The position numbers and the translations under genes were made by a program. Positions 1 through 5,766 of a DNA stretch of 8,594 bases are shown in pieces (the first letter of the stretch is position 1; every line of letters starts with the position of its first letter). Source of the stretch: Ignavibacteria bacterium. Lineage in GTDB: Bacteria; Bacteroidota; Ignavibacteria; Ignavibacteriales; Melioribacteraceae. The DNA lies in the NCBI GenBank assembly GCA_027347545.1, contig DAIEQT010000189.1:1-8594 (forward strand), written 5' to 3'. The notes under the pieces were generated by a model. That model was not told where the DNA came from, searched no databases, and saw nothing but the letters and a program-made list of their open reading frames with translations.

Positions 1-1
1 G

Positions 2-841
2 CGCGGCAGAGAGGAAATATTATTCTGGGCTCGCGGCGATGAGAGCAAATTAAAATGGATTGAAGATCAACGCTGCTTGGTTAGAGATATTCTCCGTGCC
101 GCGATTGAAAACAATCCCGATACACTTTTTGTGTTGAAACAACACCCGCAAGAAAATGCGCCGGAAAGACCGGAACCCGTTAAGAACGAAATGAGCGAAT
201 TAGCCGGCTATTAGAATGTGCTTTATTTATGCGGCGAAGAAGCGATTCACGATTTGATTAGCGTTTCCGATTTGTGGACGTGCTTTGAATCCACAACCGC
301 GCTCGAAAGCTGGTTAATGAACAAGCAAACAATATTTATCAATCCGGACCCCGATTTTAACCGCGATTTACTTTACAAAGGCTCGCCTCTTGTAAAATCT
401 TACCAAGAATTTCAAACAATGATAGATGAGTTTTATTCATCCGGCAAGGTTGTTTCGTTTTTCAATTCCGAAAAAGAAACACAGCGCAAAGAACTTATTA
501 AAAGCATTATCGGATTTGGTGATGGATTCAATCACATCCGGGCATCTAAATACTTTGCACAAAACGTCTATAAATCCAAAGTTCAAAATCCAAAATCCAA
601 ATTTCATTTCTGGCACTGGCTAGTTTTTGTGCTGATTAGAGTTGCCGCACCATTCTATAGCCGTAAGATTTTTTCAAAACTTTATAAGTTGAAAAAGCAT
701 CTTTGGGTTTTCGAAAATTACAAGATGGAAAAGCTTCATAAACTCTATGCAAAGTACGTTCCTTCTTTTGAAGAGTTCTATTCCAAACAAGGAATCGAAC
801 AAAAATTCAAAGACGGAACTCTGTTCGAGACTTATAAATAG
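2..841 (+). pseudogene. Surface-carbohydrate GT-B-like gene, 5' truncated by window, broken by in-frame TAG
   Basis: One reading frame runs from base 2 to the TAG at 839-841, but a TAG at 212-214 interrupts it. The protein sense continues across the stop: upstream is a segment with LKQHPQE, downstream a segment with WTCFESTTALESWLMNKQTI. The latter resembles the C-terminal half of GT-B capsule or LPS enzymes, where a Ser/Thr-rich loop precedes a Glu and a 'nK-tIf' strand; the K-x-HP motif recalls KpsC/S and CDP-glycerol-transferase-like proteins. A basic, aromatic-rich tail follows (about 630-840). TAG is one base from GAG, so GY-E-NVLYL is a plausible original. A GTG at 218 could restart translation, giving 207 aa, but no ribosome binding site precedes it and the restart would lose half the fold. 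The start lies outside the window. A sequencing error is possible. The link to cell-surface glycan synthesis rests on motif resemblance and on the pseB neighbour; the exact substrate is unknown. Confidence 0.6.
572..602. repeat. Degenerate AAAATCC heptamer repeat inside coding sequence
   Basis: The heptamer AAAATCC occurs twice in tandem (585-591, 592-598), preceded by a related AAATCCA (572-578) and a variant AAGTTCA. It encodes a polar stretch KSKVQNPKSK in the broken upstream gene. Short arrays of this style are usually seen between genes in environmental bacterial genomes (recollection, not searched). Here the array stays in frame, so it may be a small in-frame expansion or insertion in a linker. 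Confidence 0.5.
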
Positions 842-895
842 CCTCTTTAAGCGCGTTTATCAGACCAATAATTTTCCTAAATTTGTTTACTTATT

Positions 896-903
896 GAAGA
901 GGA
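896..903 (+). promoter_or_regulatory. Ribosome binding site of pseB
   Basis: GAAGAGGA lies 3 bases before the ATG at 907, with its AGAGG core 4 bases from the start codon. This is a purine-rich Shine-Dalgarno match and fixes the pseB start; the encoded protein begins directly with the first beta strand of the Rossmann fold. Confidence 0.6.
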
Positions 904-906
904 ACT

Positions 907-1932
907 ATGGACGGCAAAACCATATTAATTACCGGCGGAACGGGTTCGTTTGGAAAGAAATTTATTGAAACTGTTCTTAACCGGTTTACACCAAGAAAGA
1001 TAATCATCTTCAGCCGCGATGAGTTAAAGCAGTATGAGATACAGCAAAACCCGCGCTTCCGCAAAGAAGGTGTTTTGATGCGCTACTTTATTGGCGACGT
1101 GCGCGATAAAGAAAGATTAATCCGCGCAATGACCGGTGTTGATTATGTTGTTCATGCCGCGGCGCTGAAACAAGTTCCCGCTGCAGAATACAACCCATTT
1201 GAAGCCGTAAAGACAAATGTAATCGGCGGGCAAAATGTGATTGACGCATGTTTTGAAACCGGAGTTAAAAAAGTTATTGCGCTTAGCACAGATAAAGCCG
1301 CCGCGCCAATTAATCTTTACGGTGCCACAAAACTTACCAGCGATAAACTTTTTGTTGCGGCTAACAATTACCGCGGCACACACGATATAAGATTTTCTGT
1401 TGTACGTTATGGAAATGTAATGGGAAGCCGTGGCTCGGTAATTCCATACTTTCTAGATAAAAGGAAAACCGGTGTTCTTCCAATTACTGATGAACGTATG
1501 ACGCGTTTTAACATTACCTTGCAAGAAGGTGTAGATTTTGTTCTTGCCGCGTTCAAAAGAATGTGGGGCGGAGAGTTATTCGTTCCTAAAATTCCATCAT
1601 ATAATATTCTTGATCTAGCAAAGGCAATTGCGCCGGAAGCAAAACTTGAAAATGTTGGTATTCGTCCCGGCGAAAAACTTCACGAGGAAATGATAACTGA
1701 AACAGATTCCATTAACACAATTGAATTCGACGATTATTATGTTATTCTACCTTCCACACAAATTTGGGATATTGAAAAATTTAGAATGGAAAGCGGCGCA
1801 AAAGCCGGAACGTTCTGCCAGTATGGTTTTAGTTATAACAGCGGCGGTAATGAAAAGTTTTTAGCGGTTGACGAAATCCGTGAAATGATTAAAGCTAACG
1901 TTGACGGCGCTTCAGAAATTTATGGTGATTAA
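907..1932 (+). CDS. pseB: PseB: UDP-N-acetylglucosamine 4,6-dehydratase (5-inverting)
   Basis: First step of pseudaminic acid synthesis: UDP-GlcNAc is dehydrated and inverted at C5 to UDP-2-acetamido-2,6-dideoxy-beta-L-arabino-hex-4-ulose in the cytoplasm, using bound NADP. The 341-aa protein is a short-chain dehydrogenase/reductase of normal family length. The nucleotide-binding glycines are TGGTGSFG at residues 9-16. The catalytic set is visible as STDKAAAP with D129-K130 and YGATK with Y138 and K142. This is the same spacing as the D132/K133/Y141/K145 set of H. pylori FlaA1, shifted by three. FSRDELKQYE (35-44) and HAAALKQVP (83-91) are characteristic of the PseB/FlaA1 group. The C-terminal part (about 190-300) matches the substrate-binding region, including RPGEKLHEEM. 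It is separated from the broken upstream gene by 65 bases. Downstream, an inserted four-helix-bundle gene separates it from pseC, its usual neighbour. Capsular CapD-like dehydratases are related but longer, so PseB is the better call. Confidence 0.93.
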   Translation: MDGKTILITGGTGSFGKKFIETVLNRFTPRKIIIFSRDELKQYEIQQNPRFRKEGVLMRYFIGDVRDKERLIRAMTGVDYVVHAAALKQVPAAEYNPFEAVKTNVIGGQNVIDACFETGVKKVIALSTDKAAAPINLYGATKLTSDKLFVAANNYRGTHDIRFSVVRYGNVMGSRGSVIPYFLDKRKTGVLPITDERMTRFNITLQEGVDFVLAAFKRMWGGELFVPKIPSYNILDLAKAIAPEAKLENVGIRPGEKLHEEMITETDSINTIEFDDYYVILPSTQIWDIEKFRMESGAKAGTFCQYGFSYNSGGNEKFLAVDEIREMIKANVDGASEIYGD

Positions 1933-1937
1933 CTTTC

Positions 1938-1967
1938 AGTGATTGGTTATTAGTTGTTGGTGATTAG
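1938..1967. repeat. GTGATTGG/GTTGTTGG-type degenerate repeat, left side of the four-helix-bundle gene
   Basis: Immediately after the pseB stop lie GTGATTGGTTATT (1939-1951) and GTTGTTGGTGATT (1953-1965). Both 13-mers recur in inverted orientation downstream (2550-2562 and 2557-2569), so the four-helix-bundle gene is bracketed by inverted copies of a degenerate repeat. The order of the two modules differs between sides, so this is a permuted array, not a simple palindrome. Confidence 0.75.
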
Positions 1968-2215
1968 AATGAGTAAAATACATTCTTTTCATGATTTAGA
2001 AATTTGGAAGATTGCTCATGAGTTGGTTTTAGAGATTTATAAACTCACGAGCGACTTTCCTTCTAAAGAAGAATATAGGTTAACTTCGCAATTAGTACGT
2101 GCTGCTATTTCGATTCCAAATAATATTGCCGAGGGAATGGGAAGATTTTCCAGAAAGGAGTTTTTGCAATTTCTAAACATTGCAAGAGGTTCAACAGAAG
2201 AATGCAAATATTTAA

Positions 2216-2223
2216 TTATTTTA
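2216..2223. repeat. Target site duplication, left copy (TTATTTTA)
   Basis: The 8-bp TTATTTTA directly abuts the left terminal inverted repeat and is repeated exactly at the right end. In the host gene it covers the end of the codons for I-I-L. Confidence 0.85.
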
Positions 2224-2401
2224 CTGAAGTTACGCATGAATTGAATTTTGTGAATTATTTTTAGTGAAACTTGGTGTCTTGATGCCTTTGTGGCTCAATT
2301 TCTTATGTTTTCTTCTGCCACTAAGTCACAAACCTGCCCGCCACGTTGAATATACTTTAGCAGGCGGGGACACTAAGAAATCACAAAGTGCGTAACTTCA
2401 G
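2224..2401. mobile_element. 178-bp MITE-like element
   Basis: The ends are perfect 13-bp terminal inverted repeats, CTGAAGTTACGCA at 2224-2236 and TGCGTAACTTCAG at 2389-2401, flanked by an 8-bp direct duplication of TTATTTTA. The inverted symmetry extends imperfectly inward: TTTGTGAATTATTTTTAGTG (2247-2266) pairs with the complement of CACTAAGAAATCACAAA (2371-2387), the left side carrying about 10 extra bases. Inside are a direct repeat, CACTAAGTCACAAA (2319-2332), and a GC-rich hairpin. No open reading frame of transposase size fits, so it is non-autonomous and needs a transposase supplied elsewhere. The host gene is restored exactly by removing the element and one duplication copy, which is the strongest evidence for the boundaries. 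The transposase family cannot be named from the sequence; 8-bp duplications occur in several IS families. Confidence 0.9.
2333..2369. repeat. GC-rich hairpin within the MITE
   Basis: CCCGCC (2337-2342) pairs with GGCGGG (2363-2368) around a 20-nt loop. An alternative pairing is CCTGC (2333-2337) with GCAGG (2360-2364). No T-run follows, so it does not look like an intrinsic terminator, although it is the most GC-rich spot of the pseB-pseC interval and could slow RNA polymerase or RNA decay. Confidence 0.55.
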
Positions 2402-2409
2402 TTATTTTA
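2402..2409. repeat. Target site duplication, right copy (TTATTTTA)
   Basis: This is an exact copy of the left duplication at 2216-2223. The four-helix-bundle reading frame resumes with TCT at 2410. Confidence 0.85.
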
Positions 2410-2528
2410 TCTAAAGACTTGAAATACATAGACAATGCGACTTATAATTTGCTTACTGAAAAGTATGACCTTCTTGGGAAAAAGATTAATGCTCTAATAA
2501 ACTCTATAAAGAGAAAAACAAACTAATT

Positions 2529-3743
2529 ATGAATTCAAAACAAATCACAAATAACCAATCACCAACAACCAAACTGTATTCGTACGGAAAGCAGTTAATT
2601 GAACAAGACGATATAAACGCCGTCGTTGAAACATTAAAAGGGGATTGGCTTACTCAAGGTCCTTTCGTTCAAAAATTTGAAGATGCTCTAAGCGAAAAAT
2701 TTGGAAGTAACAACGCATGCGCAGTTGCAAATGGTACTGCAGGTTTACACTTAATTGCACTTGGCATGAATTGGAAAAAAAACGATATCGTAATTACTTC
2801 ACCAATCACTTTTCTTGCAAGCGCTAACTGCGTTATTTATGCCGGAGCTACGCCGGACTTTGTTGATATTGATGAAGCGACTTACACGATTGATCCAAAC
2901 AAACTTGAAGCAAAGTTAAAAGAGTATTCAGCGAAAAATAGAAAAGTTAAAGCTGTGGTTGCTGTAGATTACGCCGGACATCCTTGTGATTGGGAAGCAT
3001 TAAAGAATTTACAAGACAAATATGGCTTTCAGCTGGTAAATGATTTTTGCCACGCGCCGGGCGCAGCATATGATAATGACATTCAATACGCGCCAAAGTT
3101 TGCTGACGCGGTTAATATGAGTTTTCATCCGGTGAAGCATTTTACAACCGGAGAAGGCGGCGCAATACTTTCCAACAATTCTGAATTTGATAAACGTGTA
3201 AGAACTTTACGCACACACGGGATGACGAAAGATGAATCTGTTTTAGAAAAGAATGATGGAACTTGGTATTACGAAATGCACGAAGTCGGATACAATTACC
3301 GCATAACGGATTTTCAGTGCGCGCTTGGAATTACTCAGCTTGCCAAGCTGGATTCCTTCCTAGAAAGAAGAAGACAAGTGGCAAAGTATTACGATGAAGT
3401 TTTATCAAAAGATGATAGACTTATTATTCCAAGTGTTGCAGCAAATGTTAAGCATGCTTATCATCTTTACCCTCTCCAGATAAAATTTGATGAGATAGGC
3501 GCTTCAAAAAAAGATTACTTTGCTAGACTTAAATCCAACCACATACTCGGTCAGGTTCATTATGTTCCGGTTCATCTCCAACCCTTTTACAGAAAGAATT
3601 TTGGATTTAAGCATGGCGATTTTCCGATTTCAGAAAAATTTTACGAGCGGGAAATTTCCATACCAATGTATGCTTCACTTGATAATTCCGATCTCGAATA
3701 TATTACCGACGCAATCATAAAAAGCTTAAATCAACTTACATGA
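2529..3743 (+). CDS. pseC: PseC: UDP-4-amino-4,6-dideoxy-N-acetyl-beta-L-altrosamine transaminase
   Basis: PLP-dependent aminotransferase of the DegT/DnrJ/EryC1/StrS family. It converts the PseB keto-sugar to the 4-amino sugar, usually with glutamate as donor. The 404-aa protein has the family order: GDWLTQGPFVQKFE (38-51), ANGTAGLHL (67-75), SPITFLASANC (91-101), the PLP-ring Asp in NDFCHAPGA (D172), and the Schiff-base Lys in SFHPVKHFTTGEGGA (K203). The C-terminal half contains the RTHGM and YNYRITDFQ segments. Typical PseC proteins begin close to the 'YGKQLIEQDDI' segment. Here about 15 extra residues (QITNNQSPTTK within them) are encoded by a degenerate repeat, so the insertion upstream appears to have supplied the present start codon. 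No ATG follows before the conserved core. A weak AAAGAGA (2508-2514) lies 14 bases before the ATG, which comes 2 bases after the TAA of the split gene. It overlaps pseG by 4 bases. Confidence 0.92.
   Translation: MNSKQITNNQSPTTKLYSYGKQLIEQDDINAVVETLKGDWLTQGPFVQKFEDALSEKFGSNNACAVANGTAGLHLIALGMNWKKNDIVITSPITFLASANCVIYAGATPDFVDIDEATYTIDPNKLEAKLKEYSAKNRKVKAVVAVDYAGHPCDWEALKNLQDKYGFQLVNDFCHAPGAAYDNDIQYAPKFADAVNMSFHPVKHFTTGEGGAILSNNSEFDKRVRTLRTHGMTKDESVLEKNDGTWYYEMHEVGYNYRITDFQCALGITQLAKLDSFLERRRQVAKYYDEVLSKDDRLIIPSVAANVKHAYHLYPLQIKFDEIGASKKDYFARLKSNHILGQVHYVPVHLQPFYRKNFGFKHGDFPISEKFYEREISIPMYASLDNSDLEYITDAIIKSLNQLT
2543..2574. repeat. Inverted copy of the GTGATTGG/GTTGTTGG repeat, inside the pseC 5' end
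   Basis: On the minus strand this stretch reads GTTGTTGGTGATT then GGTTATTTGTGATT. Its 13-mers match those after pseB (2550-2562 with 1939-1951; 2557-2569 with 1953-1965) in inverted orientation. It is translated in frame as QITNNQSPTTK, residues 5-15 of PseC. Confidence 0.75.
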
Positions 3744-5209
3744 AAGTTTCGATTATTACAGAAGGCTATAATAAAACCGGCTACGGACATATAACCCGAT
3801 GCCTTTCTCTATATCAAGCTTTCGAGATACGAAATATCATTCCAACATTTTATGTTAACGGAGATGAGGGAAGCGCTTCATTCCTCTCGGAAACAAATTA
3901 TGAGATTATCGATTGGCTTGAAAACCAGGACACTCTTTTTAGAAAGATTCACAACAGCGATGTTGTAATTGTTGATTCATACATAGCGCCAAAAGAATTT
4001 TACAACCGCATTTCATTAGTTACCCCATACCCCGTTTTTATTGATGATTTTGCGCGTGTTGATTATCCAGCCGGAACTATTGTAAATGGATCAATAAATG
4101 CCGAAACATATGGTTATTTGCCCAGAGCAGACAGAGCACTGCTGCTTGGAACAAAGTACGCGTCAATTAGAAAAGAATTTTGGGAGGTGGGGGAACGGCT
4201 ATTCAGGCTAGATATACAAAACATCTTGGTAACTTTCGGCGGACAAGATATTGAAAACCTTACACCAAGAATTTTACGGCTCTTGGTTAGAAATTTCCCG
4301 AACGTGCGAAAGCGTGTAATAGTTGGGGGCGGTTTCTCCAACGAAGCGCAAATTGAACAAGCCAAAGATGAGAACACCGAAATTTATAAAACTCCAAAGC
4401 CTCAGGAACTTGTTAAGTTAATGTATGATAGCGACCTTGCAATTACTACAGGAGGACAAACAATTGTTGAGCTTGCTCGTGTTGGCATACCTACAATAGC
4501 AATTTCAGTCGCCGAAAATCAAACACTCCACATGAATGGCTGGCTTAAGGAAAAATTTCTACCGGCAGAATTAACTCATACACAGCCAAACCTGGAAAAC
4601 CGTATACTTCTTCTCATCGGCAATCTGCGAAAAAAACAGCCCAGAGAGATAATCTCTAAAATCGGCAGGCTAAAGGTTGATGGGGGCGGAGCTAAACGTA
4701 TTATTCAATTCTTACTGGAGAAATATTCAGTTAAAAGCGGTTTCTATTTCAGAACCGTAATTAGCAAAGATTCCTCATTACTTTTTAATTTACTAAGCGA
4801 TAAGCTAATCAGAGCAAATTCCATTTACGAAATGCCTCTAAAATGGGGCGATTATTTAGATTGGTTCAGCGGCAAATTAATGGATGATGACTGCTATTTC
4901 CTCCTTTCGTTTACAACTACAGATCAGTTTATTGGTCAAATTAGGTTTGATGTAAAAGGTTATTATGCGGAAATTAGCGTAAGCATCCATTCTGATTGGC
5001 GCGGCAAAGGAAATACTAAACTTGTTGTTTTCAATGCTTCTTTCAAATGTTTTCATGAAAAGCCTAACGTCGGTTATATTATTGCTTATGTAAAACCGCA
5101 AGATTCTCAATCTCTGGGAATTTTTACACAAGCCGGCTATGTTCTAACTGAAAAAGAAACAATTAATAATCAAGAAGTTATTGTGTGCAAATTATCCAGA
5201 CCGAGATAA
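3740..5209 (+). CDS. pseG: PseG-type UDP-sugar hydrolase fused to a C-terminal GNAT acetyltransferase
   Basis: Residues 1 to about 330 are a PseG/SpsG-like UDP-2,4-diacetamido-2,4,6-trideoxy-beta-L-altropyranose hydrolase, a GT-B fold enzyme that releases UDP to give the free 6-deoxy-AltdiNAc sugar. Visible family marks are TGYGHITRCL with H17 (the position of the catalytic His in C. jejuni PseG), IVDSY (77-81), LLLGTKYASIRKEF (134-147), VTFGGQD (164-170) and TTGGQTIVEL (236-245). Residues about 336-487 form a GNAT domain: NSI...WGDYLDWFSGKL, FIGQIRFD (397-404) and the acetyl-CoA loop DWRGKGNT (419-426), where the last Gly/Ala of the usual R-x-x-G-x-G/A is Thr. At 489 aa it is about 150-200 residues longer than single-domain PseG. 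The fused domain could perform the PseH step, the acetylation just before hydrolysis, allowing transfer of product between neighbouring sites. The ATG overlaps the pseC stop (ATGA), so translational coupling is likely. Confidence 0.88.
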   Translation: MKVSIITEGYNKTGYGHITRCLSLYQAFEIRNIIPTFYVNGDEGSASFLSETNYEIIDWLENQDTLFRKIHNSDVVIVDSYIAPKEFYNRISLVTPYPVFIDDFARVDYPAGTIVNGSINAETYGYLPRADRALLLGTKYASIRKEFWEVGERLFRLDIQNILVTFGGQDIENLTPRILRLLVRNFPNVRKRVIVGGGFSNEAQIEQAKDENTEIYKTPKPQELVKLMYDSDLAITTGGQTIVELARVGIPTIAISVAENQTLHMNGWLKEKFLPAELTHTQPNLENRILLLIGNLRKKQPREIISKIGRLKVDGGGAKRIIQFLLEKYSVKSGFYFRTVISKDSSLLFNLLSDKLIRANSIYEMPLKWGDYLDWFSGKLMDDDCYFLLSFTTTDQFIGQIRFDVKGYYAEISVSIHSDWRGKGNTKLVVFNASFKCFHEKPNVGYIIAYVKPQDSQSLGIFTQAGYVLTEKETINNQEVIVCKLSRPR

Positions 5210-5220
5210 TAACCAAAGTT

Positions 5221-5766
5221 ATGATAACAGAAATTGTAAATAATAAATTGGGTACTAACTATTTCTGCAAAGAAAAAAATATTGAATTCTTTCTTAGAAA
5301 AGCGCGGAATGTTGACGCCAAGATAATTTTCGAGCTCTCCAATGAGGATGTAGTAAGGGATAATTCCATTAATACTAACAAAATTATTTGGGATGATCAT
5401 TTGAATTGGTTATCCGCGAGACTTGAAAGCAAAAATTGCTTTTACTTATTAGCATTTACAAAAGAAGACGATTTTATTGGACAAATACGGTATGATATTG
5501 ATAACGATACGGCGTCAATCAGTATTAGTATTTCTAAAGATTTTCGAGGTAAGGGATTTTCAACTGTCTTACTCACATCTTCAGTTGAATTAATGTTCAA
5601 TCAATACTCAAAAGTAAATTTCGTCCTTGCAAAAATTCATCAAAAAAATATTGCATCTACCAAAACATTTACAAAAGCGGGCTATATACATTCTCATCAA
5701 GAAGTAATTAATGGTAATGAATTTGACGTTTTAGAATTGACGAGAAAAGATGAAAATCCAAATTGA
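5221..5766 (+). CDS. GNAT N-acetyltransferase, paralogue of the PseG-fused domain (candidate PseH)
   Basis: A 181-aa GNAT protein that aligns along its length with the fused domain of the preceding gene. Shared marks are NSI then W.D.L.W.S..L (about 48-68), FIGQIRYD (85-92 against FIGQIRFD), IS-SI-D and RGKG (109-112). The acetyl-CoA loop reads RGKGFS, with Ser in place of the usual Gly/Ala. It probably acetylates an amino group of the Pse precursor (PseH role) or a further position of the sugar; the sequence does not decide which of the two GNATs does which. The start is uncertain. ATG 5221, 11 bases after the pseG stop, is preferred, but a GTG at 5185 in the same frame would overlap pseG by 25 bases; neither has a clear Shine-Dalgarno site. 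The first 20 residues lie outside the GNAT homology. The 3' end overlaps pseI by 17 bases. A tandem duplication of the fused domain explains the pair best. Confidence 0.82.
   Translation: MITEIVNNKLGTNYFCKEKNIEFFLRKARNVDAKIIFELSNEDVVRDNSINTNKIIWDDHLNWLSARLESKNCFYLLAFTKEDDFIGQIRYDIDNDTASISISISKDFRGKGFSTVLLTSSVELMFNQYSKVNFVLAKIHQKNIASTKTFTKAGYIHSHQEVINGNEFDVLELTRKDENPN

Larger units (their letters stand above)
1969..2526 (+). pseudogene. Four-helix-bundle (S23/IVP-like) protein gene split by a MITE insertion
   Basis: The N-terminal part (1969-2223, 85 codons) reads as a member of the family annotated as four-helix bundle protein or 23S rRNA intervening-sequence protein: MSKIHSFHDLEIWKIAHEL at the start, then SIPNNIAEGMGR and FLNIARGSTEECKYL. 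The frame then enters a 178-bp element and stops at TGA 2242-2244. The missing C-terminal helix is intact after the element, in the same frame: SKDLKYIDNATYNLL and so on to TAA 2524-2526. Removing 2224-2409 (element plus one 8-bp duplication copy) joins ...YLIIL to SKDLKYID and gives 123 aa, a normal family length. ATG 1969 is preferred over TTG 1954 because the family begins with this motif. The truncated 91-aa product would lack the last helix and is probably inactive. The biochemical role of these small proteins is not established; some relatives (Avd) work with diversity-generating reverse transcriptases, but none is seen here. Confidence 0.88.

Noticed and set aside
212..214. Amber readthrough or pyrrolysine insertion at the internal TAG
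   Set aside because: The same gene ends with TAG at 839-841, no structured downstream element was recognised, and the gene family is not one known to use pyrrolysine. A point mutation or read error is simpler.
842..906. Promoter upstream of pseB
   Set aside because: No convincing -10/-35 pair or Bacteroidota-type -33/-7 motif could be picked out in this AT-rich 65-base gap; only the ribosome binding site is supported.
1117..1383. Minus-strand open frame opposite pseB
   Set aside because: It lies fully inside the well-conserved pseB gene, has no recognisable motif and no ribosome binding site; the same holds for the other minus-strand frames in the window.
2333..2369. Rho-independent terminator between pseB and pseC
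   Set aside because: The GC stem has a 20-nt loop and is followed by GACACTAAG, not a T-run. It is better explained as internal structure of the MITE.
1938..2574. Diversity-generating retroelement around the four-helix-bundle gene
   Set aside because: There is no reverse transcriptase and no template/variable repeat pair; only the small protein resembles Avd.
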